40,450 nt of DNA. Origin: a virus. Every line of letters begins with the position of its first letter. Position 1 is the stretch's first letter. The DNA lies in the IMG/VR virus record IMGVR_UViG_3300036944_000417, positions 1-40,450 of that record; one strand, 5' to 3'. This document shows positions 1 to 6,901 of this stretch, piece by piece. Under the pieces are notes generated by a model, which saw nothing but the letters and a program-made list of their open reading frames with translations, made no database searches and was not told the DNA's origin. The translations under genes and the position numbers were made by a program.

Positions 1-1
1 T

Positions 2-733
2 GACGTAGGCGGGTACAAGATCAACTGCGACCTGTCTAAGCTGGGTACGGTCCTACGCTATACGAATCCAGCGCTTCTCGCAGTCGTTGATTCTTCGCGT
101 CCGAAGCTTGAGTATCTGGGGCTGGTTTCTGGAGCGAGTCAGCGAGAGCGGCGACCAACATCAGCAGAAGCCGAGTCGATTCTTGAATGGCTAACAGAAC
201 ACGAGGGTCGGTTATCCCGTGACTTTGTTGAATTCGCTGGACTGACCGCAATGCGTCGAGGGGAAATTGCAGGACTTCGCTGGGCGGACTTGGACGAAGC
301 GTCTCGTATTGTGCTAGTACGTGACCGGAAAGACCCGAAGCAGAAAATTGGGAACGACCAATTTGTTCCATTGTTGGCTGGCTCATTTGAGATTGTCCTT
401 CGGCAAAAGAGGGAAGGTGATTTGATATTCCCCATCAGGGGGAAGCAGATCACCAAGGTTTTCCACGATGCTTGTGTCGCGCTGAAGATAGAAGACCTCC
501 ACTTTCACGACCTTCGCCATCATGGGATCAGTCTGATGTTTGAGCATGGCTACGACATCCATCAGGTGAGCATCGTGAGCGGTCACAAAAACTGGTCCCA
601 TTTAAAAAGATATACCCAGATCAAGCCAGCTACCCTACACGCTCTAGACACCCGTCAAGGTACTCAGCGACCTCCTGATAACGCGCAAAGCGCTTCCCGC
701 CCTCCACATACGTTGGAATTGGAAACGTCTTAG
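2..733 (+). CDS. tyrosine recombinase, C-terminal part (5' end outside window)
   Basis: This frame is open from the first bases of the window, so the gene starts upstream. The catalytic half of a phage-type tyrosine integrase is visible: the first arginine in LTAMRRGE (ATG-like codon at 251 is internal, not a start), FHDLRHHG for the histidine-arginine box, SGHKNW for the second histidine, and the nucleophile in KRYTQI. These would be enough for strand cleavage if the missing N-terminus is intact. The last 30 or so residues after the tyrosine read antisense through the neighbouring AlpA-like gene (104-bp overlap), so the true C-terminus may have been replaced at a junction. It is a different family member from the integrase at 39205-40197. 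It belongs either to host or other-prophage DNA or to a variant of this phage. Confidence 0.8.
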   Translation, partial: DVGGYKINCDLSKLGTVLRYTNPALLAVVDSSRPKLEYLGLVSGASQRERRPTSAEAESILEWLTEHEGRLSRDFVEFAGLTAMRRGEIAGLRWADLDEASRIVLVRDRKDPKQKIGNDQFVPLLAGSFEIVLRQKREGDLIFPIRGKQITKVFHDACVALKIEDLHFHDLRHHGISLMFEHGYDIHQVSIVSGHKNWSHLKRYTQIKPATLHALDTRQGTQRPPDNAQSASRPPHTLELETS

Positions 734-848
734 CTGCGACTTGGTTGTAGATGGTGGACTTGGCAAGCTGCAATGCCTCTGCCAGTTGGTCAACCGTCAA
801 TCTCAAGCCGTACTTCTCAGCCACTATTGCTTGTGTCATCAAGCTCAT
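630..848 (-). CDS. AlpA/MerR-like helix-turn-helix regulator (excisionase-like)
   Basis: A 72-aa protein with a single winged or AlpA-type DNA-binding domain: LTVDQLAEALQLAKSTIYNQV forms the helix-turn-helix, followed by the wing segment FPIPTYVEGGKRFARYQEVAEYL typical of AlpA/HTH_17 excisionase-like proteins. Such proteins in prophages activate or steer excision. The start overlaps the stop of the gene at 845-1039 (ATGA), with a GGGAG ribosome site about 7 bases upstream, so it is the last gene of that leftward string. It converges on and overlaps the integrase fragment at 2-733 by 104 bases, which is unusually long for two intact genes. A second start (the M at residue 4) is possible. Confidence 0.7.
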   Translation of the reverse strand: MSLMTQAIVAEKYGLRLTVDQLAEALQLAKSTIYNQVAAKTFPIPTYVEGGKRFARYQEVAEYLDGCLERVG

Positions 849-1039
849 TCAGTTCTCCCAAGTTCTTTTTCCAGCATCCGATTGATATGGGGTCGCCACA
901 TCAGGAATGCAGACAGGTCGCTGCCTTGATGCGACATGACAAACCATGTTTTCTTGCTGACATCCCACTTGGCTCCAAGAGCCTTGGCTTTGTCCTTGTC
1001 AGCAAATGGAACTTCTAGGTTGATGCGTTTGCCTGTCAT
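845..1039 (-). CDS. DUF5710-like small protein
   Basis: A 64-aa protein whose N-terminal segment INLEVPFADKDKAKALGAKWD followed by a KKTWFV stretch matches the DUF5710 pattern, a short domain found in phage and plasmid proteins often attached to primases or nucleases; its function is unknown. The ATG overlaps the stop of the coiled-coil gene at 1036-1515 (ATGA). The first codons therefore lie in the 55-bp repeat that also begins the excisionase-like gene at 40194-40400. In effect two different genes compete for the same position downstream of the coiled-coil gene. Confidence 0.6.
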   Translation of the reverse strand: MTGKRINLEVPFADKDKAKALGAKWDVSKKTWFVMSHQGSDLSAFLMWRPHINRMLEKELGRTE

Positions 1040-1089
1040 ACACCCCCCAGCCGTGCGCGAAGTTTGTTCACAGCAGAATCTTCTGTTTT
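1035..1089. repeat. 55-bp direct repeat, left copy
   Basis: Every base from 1035 to 1089 recurs at 40396-40450, the last base of the window. The repeat encodes the final 17 residues and the stop of the gene at 1036-1515, plus the ATG of the next leftward gene. Left of it the two copies diverge at once (DUF5710-like gene here, DUF4224 gene there). Because identity runs to the window edge, its real length on the right is unknown. 55 is a k-mer size used by common assemblers, so an assembly-graph node is the simplest explanation. Confidence 0.95.
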
Positions 1090-1515
1090 CTGTTTATCTT
1101 CGGACAGTGCTTGAACGCTGGCATACATACTCATTGAGTAACGCTTTGTCAGCGCATCCAACGCCTCCCGCATCAACGCCTTATCTTGGTCGCGTTCTTT
1201 GGCGGCAAACTCCATTGCATCGCTTGCGTCATCCATGTCTTGCGCGGACTGCTTGTAGATGCGGCTCAGTTCTGCACGCAAATCATCACGTTCTGCAATC
1301 AATCCCTGCACAGTAAGCTGCTCTTTGCGTAGCTGCTGGTTTGCATCATCACGCTCTGCAATCAGTTCCAGCACCACATCAGGACTGGCTGCGGCTATGT
1401 AGGCGGCATCTTGCTTATCCATTTTCCAATCTGTCACCAGATGCTTTGCAAGATACCAGTCACCACCATCAAACCGCTTTGCTTCATTGGCAAGTTGTTT
1501 CAGTTGTTCAGTCAT
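1036..1515 (-). CDS. coiled-coil hypothetical early protein
   Basis: A 159-aa hydrophilic protein. The middle (about residues 45-120) is heptad-rich, with repeats of ELIAERDDANQQL and LIAERDDLRAEL, and predicts a long coiled coil. Charged residues dominate, there is no membrane segment and no catalytic motif I recognise. Phages often carry such proteins near the excision genes. The start is fixed by a 4-base overlap with the stop of the gene at 1512-1733. Its last codons form the 55-bp repeat. At the right edge the same C-terminus reappears in front of the excisionase-like gene, so in a circular genome this gene would be directly followed by excisionase and integrase. Confidence 0.7.
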   Translation of the reverse strand: MTEQLKQLANEAKRFDGGDWYLAKHLVTDWKMDKQDAAYIAAASPDVVLELIAERDDANQQLRKEQLTVQGLIAERDDLRAELSRIYKQSAQDMDDASDAMEFAAKERDQDKALMREALDALTKRYSMSMYASVQALSEDKQKTEDSAVNKLRARLGGV

Positions 1516-1733
1516 TCTGGTTTCTCCTGCTTTGGTGCGTAGAGCAAACTCCTGATATATCCCGCAATCGCGGTTAGCAGCTTGTCCTGATCCCAGTTCA
1601 ATATCTCATCGTCAACGACCTTCGCACAAGCCTCAACCGTGGCAGCTTGGAAGGCAAGCATCTGGGCTTCGGTGAATACGTTGCCGTGTATGCGGATGTA
1701 GTCGGCGGGCTCGGGTAGTGGTGGGAGTGTCAT
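1512..1733 (-). CDS. hypothetical early protein, 73 aa
   Basis: The start at 1733 is chosen because its ATG overlaps the stop of the upstream zinc-ribbon gene (ATGA), although the frame stays open further upstream. The protein begins MTLPPLPEPADYIRIHG and carries a helical middle (FTEAQMLAFQAATVEACAKVV). This resembles small phage proteins that open with a Pro-rich LPPLPEP segment followed by a helix containing conserved Cys/Ala residues. No function is known. It is one link in a chain of genes coupled by ATGA overlaps from 2587 down to 1036. Confidence 0.6.
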   Translation of the reverse strand: MTLPPLPEPADYIRIHGNVFTEAQMLAFQAATVEACAKVVDDEILNWDQDKLLTAIAGYIRSLLYAPKQEKPE

Positions 1734-1903
1734 TTCGGAGCCTCCAGCGTTGGCAGATGCGTGTTCAACAAGTCTTTCACACACTCGGGGCAGAGCGGTT
1801 TGCTGCCGTAAACAAGCAAGTTGTAGTAGATGTTTCCATGAACAGGGCACCAGTATTGCGGTGGTGGAATCATGCTCATGCCTTTGTGGTTCGGTACGGT
1901 CAT
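1730..1903 (-). CDS. zinc-ribbon microprotein, 57 aa
   Basis: The frame reads leftward from an ATG at 1903 that overlaps the stop of the membrane microprotein at 1900-2019. Two cysteine pairs or knuckles are visible: YWCPVHG near residue 19 and LCPECVKD near residue 38, spaced like a treble-clef or rubredoxin-like zinc ribbon with one histidine ligand. Such tiny zinc ribbons are common in phage early operons and usually mediate protein or nucleic-acid contacts. The longer open frame reaching 2134 is rejected as start because it would overlap two coupled genes. The particular role is unknown. Confidence 0.6.
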   Translation of the reverse strand: MTVPNHKGMSMIPPPQYWCPVHGNIYYNLLVYGSKPLCPECVKDLLNTHLPTLEAPK

Positions 1904-2019
1904 TTTGTAATCCACCTGTAAATTGTTGTCAGCGCAATCAGCGCGTGATGTACCACCCAGAGCATTGCGAAAAGCAGCAAGATGGGCGGGCCGAATATGA
2001 GCATGGCGAGGATGTTCAT
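1900..2019 (-). CDS. membrane microprotein, 39 aa
   Basis: A short gene found by reading between the coupled neighbours. ATG at 2019 overlaps the preceding stop (ATGA) and its TGA overlaps the next ATG. It encodes MNILAMLIFGPPILLLFAML followed by WVVHHALIALTTIYRWITK, which is almost one continuous hydrophobic helix with a basic C-terminal end, so a single-pass inner-membrane peptide is likely. Overlap at both ends is the main evidence that it is translated. Function unknown; small early membrane peptides in temperate phages can act in superinfection exclusion or host takeover, but nothing here shows that. Confidence 0.5.
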   Translation of the reverse strand: MNILAMLIFGPPILLLFAMLWVVHHALIALTTIYRWITK

Positions 2020-2177
2020 TTGCCACCCCTCGCCAACAACCACACCGCCAGCCAGTGCAGGCTCTCAGGGCTATTGCTAGGCCACGGGCAGGCTTCTGCC
2101 GGGGTGAGGCCCTGCACTGCGGCGCTGCTTGCATCGGCCTCTATGGCCCGCTTTTGGGCCTTGGTGAGGTGATTCAT
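2016..2177 (-). CDS. hypothetical early microprotein, 53 aa
   Basis: ATG at 2177 overlaps the stop of the gene at 2174-2419, and an AAGGAG ribosome site lies 8 bases upstream. It starts MNHLTKAQKRAIEADASSAA and ends in a Trp-rich segment (HWLAVWLLARGGK). The segment QGLTPAEACPWPSNSPESLHW resembles phage proteins with a conserved TPAEACPWP.S...HW pattern of the ribosome-modulation-factor-like class: Rmf-type proteins have a small helix pair followed by a Cys-Pro segment. I treat that as a weak resemblance only. Stop overlaps the next ATG. Confidence 0.55.
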   Translation of the reverse strand: MNHLTKAQKRAIEADASSAAVQGLTPAEACPWPSNSPESLHWLAVWLLARGGK

Positions 2178-2419
2178 TTTTTACTCCTTTCTTCAATCAG
2201 CGCACGCTGGTACTTGGTTGCGTGGTCGCGGTACTCACCGGCCTTGGCCTTCCACTGGTCGCGCTGCACGGATGCCTTGGTGTACGCTGAACGCATGGCG
2301 CTGAGTTCCCTGCGGAGTTCTTTCACCACCGCTGAGTGCACCCCGTCCTTGACGCTTGCCATCACCTTGCTGGTGACAACCGACTGCACGGTTGCGATTA
2401 GTTGCTCTTCGCGTGTCAC
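2174..2419 (-). CDS. hypothetical helical early protein, 81 aa
   Basis: The start is a GTG at 2419 immediately after the stop of the gene at 2420-2587, with no spare bases, which suggests translational coupling. The protein is almost entirely charged helix (KVMASVKDGVHSAVVKELRR, then QRDQWKAKAGEYRDHATKYQR) and would form a coiled coil. It has no cysteine, no membrane segment and no motif I can name. Its ATGA overlap with the next gene keeps it in the operon. Confidence 0.55.
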   Translation of the reverse strand: MTREEQLIATVQSVVTSKVMASVKDGVHSAVVKELRRELSAMRSAYTKASVQRDQWKAKAGEYRDHATKYQRALIEERSKK

Positions 2420-2587
2420 TTAAATTGCCGCCTTTCGCATCTTCTGGGCCTTCTCTGCTGGCACAAAGGTGCAAAGCGGGGCCTCCTGGTTCTTGCGGTT
2501 GGCGTCCTTCACCATCTGCTTGACGGTCTTCTGCGGGATGCTTTTCAGCACCGTTGATGGACCCGATGTATTGAATGCGTTACTCAT
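2420..2587 (-). CDS. hypothetical early protein, 55 aa
   Basis: Short gene whose ATG (2587) overlaps the stop of the exonuclease gene as ATGA. It encodes MSNAFNTSGPSTVLKSIPQK, then a basic helical stretch with VKQMVKDANRKNQEAPLCTF and a lysine-rich C-terminus (AEKAQKMRKAAI). The high lysine/arginine content would suit nucleic-acid or partner binding. Position directly after the exonuclease suggests a job in the recombination module, which is inference only. Confidence 0.55.
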   Translation of the reverse strand: MSNAFNTSGPSTVLKSIPQKTVKQMVKDANRKNQEAPLCTFVPAEKAQKMRKAAI

Positions 2588-3693
2588 GGGGCCTCCACCA
2601 AACTGCCGCTGACAAATCTCCCGCCAAACTCTGTGCGAAAAACAGCCAGGTCGGGGGCTGACATCAGTGACGGTGTGAAACCCGTGTGCCCCATGTGGAA
2701 CAGTTCGTTGCTGCTGAACGTGTCGTCACCTGCAACGGGGCCATTTACAACGGTAGACCCATCCGTGTTTTTGTAGGCCATTCCATGCTGCACTTCGCCG
2801 GTAAATGTGAGCGGCATCAGGCCAGTGATGTACTCATGCTGGTCACAGCCATTGCGCTGCTCTGGCAAGCTCAGCAGGTGAGCCTTCTTGCGGCAAAGCC
2901 ACCTGGCCCATTGACCCTCAAGCACCGGGGCGCTGAACCGACAATTACGGCAGTTTGGTGCTGGCAGTTCCTTCTTAAAGTAAATGGGTGCGCTGTCCGC
3001 ATTGAGCTTCATCTTCGACTCAAAATGGTCTGGCGACTTCCATGTGCCATCCGGTGGCTGGTCTGACTCAAGCAGGCGTTGCGCCCTGGCCTGAAGCGCA
3101 TCCCATGCCATCGGCTCATAGTTCAACCGCTCTGTGTAGATACTGCTGTCGTCCTTGTTGATGACGGTGAACAGCGCCCGGTCCATGCCAATGCTACCCA
3201 TGTAGCACTGCGCTTGGCTCCAATACTCCGGCGCCCATGCCTTGATGCCGGTCTTCTTTAGCTCCGCAAAGCGCTTGGTATTGGCAGTCTTGCATTCCCA
3301 CACATGCCAAGCCTTTGGAGCCTCTGGAATGCCTTTAATCACGCCATCAAGGCTGCCGCCAAAGTGGCCGCCAAACAGGCTGAAATTGATCTGCTTGCCT
3401 GTCTTTTGGTCTTCGGTGTGCAGCTCAACGCCTGGCACCATACGCAGCCAATCAACCATGGCCATCTCCAGCATGTGGCCAACTTTGAACACCCGCAAGA
3501 TGCGCGGGCTTGGGTTGTCTGGCAGGCTCCATCGGAATTTGAGCCATAGCAACCGGTCACATGGCCCGCCAATAGCGCTCATCCCAAGATGGCCACGCAT
3601 GCTAGACATCGACTGCGCTTTTGCCATGGCATCGTCTATGGCACGCTCTGTTGCTGGTTCTATCAGCGGGGCATCTAAATCAATCGTTTGCAT
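2584..3693 (-). CDS. Cas4/YqaJ-like PD-(D/E)XK exonuclease
   Basis: A 369-aa nuclease likely to process DNA ends for phage recombination. Visible core: FGGSLDGVI supplies the aspartate near residue 118 and WECKTAN the ExK pair near 135-137. Cysteines at about 47 (GGPCDRLLW), 250 and 253 (NCRNCRF) and 269 (WLCRKK) have the one-plus-three spacing of the iron-sulphur cluster of Cas4 and AddB nucleases, with another Cys near 285. ATG at 3693 is preferred over an upstream TTG because a GAGGT site precedes it. It overlaps the helicase gene end by 14 bases. Numbers use the TTG start. It sits with helicase, DUF669 and Sak4-like genes as a recombination block. Confidence 0.8.
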   Translation of the reverse strand: MQTIDLDAPLIEPATERAIDDAMAKAQSMSSMRGHLGMSAIGGPCDRLLWLKFRWSLPDNPSPRILRVFKVGHMLEMAMVDWLRMVPGVELHTEDQKTGKQINFSLFGGHFGGSLDGVIKGIPEAPKAWHVWECKTANTKRFAELKKTGIKAWAPEYWSQAQCYMGSIGMDRALFTVINKDDSSIYTERLNYEPMAWDALQARAQRLLESDQPPDGTWKSPDHFESKMKLNADSAPIYFKKELPAPNCRNCRFSAPVLEGQWARWLCRKKAHLLSLPEQRNGCDQHEYITGLMPLTFTGEVQHGMAYKNTDGSTVVNGPVAGDDTFSSNELFHMGHTGFTPSLMSAPDLAVFRTEFGGRFVSGSLVEAP

Positions 3694-5326
3694 ATTCAAC
3701 CTCTGTTATGTCTTTCCATTTCGATGCCAAGTCCACGGTGATGTGCGTCACCGTGACTGGGGAAAATGCGTCAACCATTTCGTTGGGAGTGCACTGGCTC
3801 ATGTCGGCGTAAACGCCTTCAACGCTGTCGCCTGTGAGTTGCGCCCACTCTCGCGCTGCCTTCTCGCCTGCATAGCCGGGGTACTTCAGCATCACGTTTT
3901 TGTAAAAAGTCTGGAACAGGCCGCAGTTGAATGCCACGCGCACGTAGTCCTTGCCACTGGCGCGGCTGGTCATCACAGCAGCCTGCACACTCTCCACAGC
4001 AAAGCGTTGCAGCTTGCGGCCCTGTCCATCAGTGCCGTAGGCTTTGACGGCGTGGTCAATGAAAGGCTTGTGGCACACGGCGCACTCTTTGGCGGCTGTG
4101 TGGTTTTCATGGCCACAGCCGTTTGCCCATGCGCCTGACTCTTGGCCAGTACCCTCTACCCATTTACCGCAGCGCTTGAGGCCGAAGCCTGCACCTTCGT
4201 TTTTCTTTTTCTTGGTTGGCTCTGGCTCCGTCGCATCCTCTGGCTTTCCCAGGCGCTGCACGTTGCCGCCAAAGTCCATGATCAGGCAGTCAGCCTTGCC
4301 GTCAAAGGTACGCAGCCCGCGTCCGGCCATCTGCACATACAGGCTGGCGCTCTGTGTGGGGCGCAGGAGCACCACGCAGTCGCAGCGCGGGCAGTCCCAG
4401 CCTTCGGTGAGCACGCCAACGTTCACGATGGCAGGAAACTCTCCCGAGCCAAAGCTGGCCAGGGCGGCGGCCCGCTCAGACATAGGGGTCATGCCGGTGA
4501 CTACGGGGCACAGGATGCCGCGGCGCAGTAGCTCCTCGGACACCATTTCTGCGTGCAGTATGGACACACAAAAGAACACGCTGCTTTTGCGGTCAGAGCC
4601 GTGCTCTTGCCAGTTGTCTATGGCAGCCTTGACCATGCCGTCAGCGGTGGCGCGTTCGGCCAGTTCTCCTTCGTCAAAGTCACCGCCAATGGTGGCTATG
4701 CCGTCCGTGTTGATAACTGCAGACTCGGCCACCACCGGGAAGCGGTAGTCAACCAGGTGCCCAGCATCGATGAGCGTGCGTAGGCCTATCTGGTAGGCCA
4801 TGTCGCCGAACAGTTTGCCGGGGCCATAAATCTTGCCCTGGCCAAGGCGGTACGGCGTGGCAGTGAAACCAATCACAACCAGGTCCGCATATTTGGACTT
4901 TAGCGTGTTGATGATGGTGCGGTAGCGACCCTCATCCTTGACGCTGACGCGGTGCGCTTCGTCAATAATCAGAAAGGTGATGTGGCCAAGGTCGTCAATC
5001 TTGCTGGCCACCGTGTCGCGGCTGGCCACAGTGATTTGAGCCGTCTCTCGCCGCCCCAAGGAGGCCGCATACACGCCCACTGGCGCCTCTGGCCACAAAG
5101 TGGTGAGCTTGTCTACGGTCTGCTCAATTAACTCTTTGCGGTGCGCCAATACCAAGATGGACACGCCAGGGTAATCAGCCAACAAGCGACGGCATAGTTC
5201 GGCAAATATCACCGTCTTCCCTGCGCCGGTTGGGGCGCAGATAAGCATGGGGTCACCCTGCCTACCTGCTTCCCACCAGCCGCTAATTGCGGCCAGCGCG
5301 CCTTCTTGATACGGGCGAAGTTCCAC
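3680..5326 (-). CDS. superfamily 2 DEAD/DEAH-box helicase
   Basis: A 548-aa SF2 helicase of the SSL2/UvrB-like class that would unwind DNA in replication or recombination. Motifs in order: Q-like RPYQEGA near residue 4, Walker A APTGAGKT at 31-38, Walker B DEAH at 122-125, motif III GFTATPYR near 153-160, and motif VI QMAGRGLR near 333-340. The C-terminal part holds a cysteine-histidine cluster (WANGCGHENHTAAKECAVCHKPF read in two pieces, Cys and His spaced as a zinc finger). It starts with GTG at 5326, preceded by a GGGAGAAG site overlapping the end of the DUF669 gene. Helicases of this type beside DUF669 and Sak4 genes are frequent in temperate phages. Confidence 0.88.
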   Translation of the reverse strand: MELRPYQEGALAAISGWWEAGRQGDPMLICAPTGAGKTVIFAELCRRLLADYPGVSILVLAHRKELIEQTVDKLTTLWPEAPVGVYAASLGRRETAQITVASRDTVASKIDDLGHITFLIIDEAHRVSVKDEGRYRTIINTLKSKYADLVVIGFTATPYRLGQGKIYGPGKLFGDMAYQIGLRTLIDAGHLVDYRFPVVAESAVINTDGIATIGGDFDEGELAERATADGMVKAAIDNWQEHGSDRKSSVFFCVSILHAEMVSEELLRRGILCPVVTGMTPMSERAAALASFGSGEFPAIVNVGVLTEGWDCPRCDCVVLLRPTQSASLYVQMAGRGLRTFDGKADCLIMDFGGNVQRLGKPEDATEPEPTKKKKNEGAGFGLKRCGKWVEGTGQESGAWANGCGHENHTAAKECAVCHKPFIDHAVKAYGTDGQGRKLQRFAVESVQAAVMTSRASGKDYVRVAFNCGLFQTFYKNVMLKYPGYAGEKAAREWAQLTGDSVEGVYADMSQCTPNEMVDAFSPVTVTHITVDLASKWKDITEVEYAND

Positions 5327-5329
5327 GGC

Positions 5330-5830
5330 TTACTTCTCCCAGGGGTTCTTTGCTGCCTGTGCCGCAGCCGCGGGGGCGCGGTACTTAGCAGACGTTGCAG
5401 GGGTGGGGTTACCGTCTGCCGCTGGAGTCGAGCCAACGTGGAAGCGCTTAATCACGTTCTTAGGCTCGTATTGCCCCGACTTGTCCTGCTCGATTCCCAC
5501 GTTGGCAAACACTTCCTTGCCTTGCAGGCTTTGCAGCAAGCCCATCGTCAACTGCTCGTCACCACGAAGGCCACAAGCCTGCACCCACTGCTTGATAGAA
5601 CGCAGTGCAATCTCCACCGCGGTCTGGTTGCGGTTTTGGATGTTGAAGTTGGTGAAGATGCGGGCGCCCTTGCGGTCACCAGACAACACCTCAAACTGCG
5701 TCACGACATACTTACCGCTCAGGTCTTTGGTGTTTTTCAACTCCACGCCAACGCACTGGACGGCGTAGTCGCCAGCGGGGAGGCAGGAGTTGGAAGCAAC
5801 ATTGCCGAGGTCAATAGAAAAATCCATCAT
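5330..5830 (-). CDS. DUF669-family phage protein, probable ssDNA-binding
   Basis: The protein (about 166 aa) opens MMDFSIDLGNVASNSCLPAG and continues with beta-rich stretches YAVQCVGVELKNT, YVVTQFEVLSG and ARIFTNFNIQN, the pattern of the DUF669 family. Members occur beside helicase and Sak4 genes and are thought to bind single-stranded DNA in recombination. The C-terminus is Ala/Pro-rich and ends NPWEK, an acidic or aromatic tip reminiscent of SSB tails. I choose ATG 5830 because family members begin at that point; GTG at 5842 and ATG at 5827 are alternatives. Confidence 0.75.
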   Translation of the reverse strand: MMDFSIDLGNVASNSCLPAGDYAVQCVGVELKNTKDLSGKYVVTQFEVLSGDRKGARIFTNFNIQNRNQTAVEIALRSIKQWVQACGLRGDEQLTMGLLQSLQGKEVFANVGIEQDKSGQYEPKNVIKRFHVGSTPAADGNPTPATSAKYRAPAAAAQAAKNPWEK

Positions 5831-5851
5831 GGTGATACTCACTTTTCAAAG

Positions 5852-6652
5852 TTATGCAGTGGCTGTTTCTTGCACTGCGGGTTGGGGAACTTGTGCGGAC
5901 GCTGTAGCGCCCTTCTTGGCAGGTTTGCCAGCCACTGCAGCGGCAAATGCAGCCCAATCAAGGGGCATGCGCTCTGGCAGGCTGTAGCGGTTTTTGGCAA
6001 GGAATGCCGGTGTCTCGGTGGTGTTGATCACCCTGTCGCCGTTGGTGAAGGCTTTGGCCACCTGTTTGTTGAAGCCAACCTCTTCCTTCTTGACGATGGT
6101 CTTGTAGTTGGCAAACAGAACGCAGTCAGCCCACTCCTGCACCAGTGCGCTGGCGCGCGCTTGCAGCTTTGGCTGGTAGCGGTCATAACTGTCCACCTCG
6201 GGACTGTCGAAGCGCTTGATCTCGCAGTGGCCAATGATGATCACGGCCATGTTCTTCTTGTAGTTCAGGGCTGACAGACCGTCCAGCACGCTGCGCCACT
6301 TGTCTGCCAAGATCAACGCGCCTTTGCCGTAGGCGAGGTCTTTGGCCTCGTACTGCGCCTCAATCTCCTTCTGGAAGATGTTCTCGGCCCAATCGGCGCT
6401 GTCCAGAACCACGGTCTTGAAGTCGTGGTCTTCCTGGTACAGCGTGCTGATAGCAGACATCACCTCGGCGCTGCTGGTGGCCAGGGGGAAGCTGGCGGTG
6501 TCGATGCTGCCAAGGCCGTCTTCGGTTTTGATGAAGATGGGGTTTGGAGCTTGGCTGGCAAACGTGCTCTTTCCGATGCCGTGGGTTGCATACAGGAAGG
6601 TGCGGGGTGCGCGCTGGCTCTTGCCGCGCTGGATTAGGTCTAGGGTGCTCAT
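5852..6652 (-). CDS. Sak4-like RecA-fold ATPase (AAA_24)
   Basis: A 266-aa ATP-binding protein with Walker A ATHGIGKST near residues 22-30 and Walker B KTVVLDSADW near 99-108, followed by a RecA-like ALNYKKNMAVIIIGHCEIKRF sensor region. The family (AAA_24, often called Sak4-like) is associated with single-strand annealing recombination in phages. The C-terminal tail is Ala/Pro/Gln-rich. A GGAG site lies 9 bases upstream of ATG 6652, and the start overlaps the end of the small gene at 6649-6774. It forms a recombination set with DUF669, helicase and Cas4-like exonuclease downstream. Confidence 0.8.
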   Translation of the reverse strand: MSTLDLIQRGKSQRAPRTFLYATHGIGKSTFASQAPNPIFIKTEDGLGSIDTASFPLATSSAEVMSAISTLYQEDHDFKTVVLDSADWAENIFQKEIEAQYEAKDLAYGKGALILADKWRSVLDGLSALNYKKNMAVIIIGHCEIKRFDSPEVDSYDRYQPKLQARASALVQEWADCVLFANYKTIVKKEEVGFNKQVAKAFTNGDRVINTTETPAFLAKNRYSLPERMPLDWAAFAAAVAGKPAKKGATASAQVPQPAVQETATA

Positions 6653-6774
6653 AGGTTGATGCTCCGGTTGAGGTTGGAAAGTGCCGACTTCACGGCGTTA
6701 GAAAAAGTGAGGCCGCTGGCCAGGTGGTAGCGCGTCAGGCGGTAAGCCACGATGGGGTGGAGTAGGGCTTTCAT
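6649..6774 (-). CDS. hypothetical microprotein, 41 aa
   Basis: The start is set by GGAG 8 bases before ATG 6774; that site overlaps the stop codon of the membrane microprotein at 6779-6898. The peptide MKALLHPIVAYRLTRYHLAS is amphipathic and basic, then GLTFSNAVKSALSNLNRSINL. Its TGA overlaps the ATG of the Sak4-like gene, so it is coupled on both sides. No known domain. Confidence 0.5.
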   Translation of the reverse strand: MKALLHPIVAYRLTRYHLASGLTFSNAVKSALSNLNRSINL

Positions 6775-6778
6775 GGGG

Positions 6779-6898
6779 TTAGCTCCAAAGCAGAATGAAA
6801 AGCCACACGGCAAATACGAACAGGCACCCGGCAAATACAGCCCGGTCCTGCCAATCGAATGGGCGTGTGTTGAGGTCTAGGTAGTGCAGGCGTTTCAT
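6779..6898 (-). CDS. single-pass membrane microprotein, 39 aa
   Basis: A gene found by reading the 120 bases between two operon members. ATG at 6898 follows the stop of the gene at 6902-7120 by three bases. It encodes a soluble start (MKRLHYLDLNTRPFDWQDRA) and a single hydrophobic helix (VFAGCLFVFAVWLFILLWS) ending at TAA. The stop codon overlaps the ribosome site of the next gene, which argues for real translation. Its own ribosome site is weak, so it may be translated by coupling. Confidence 0.5.
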   Translation of the reverse strand: MKRLHYLDLNTRPFDWQDRAVFAGCLFVFAVWLFILLWS

Positions 6899-6901
6899 GG
6901 C

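Noticed and set aside
3242-4138. Rightward frame of about 300 codons over the helicase and exonuclease
   Set aside because: Antisense of two genes with clear motifs; composition is rich in Cys, His and Ser as in shadow frames.
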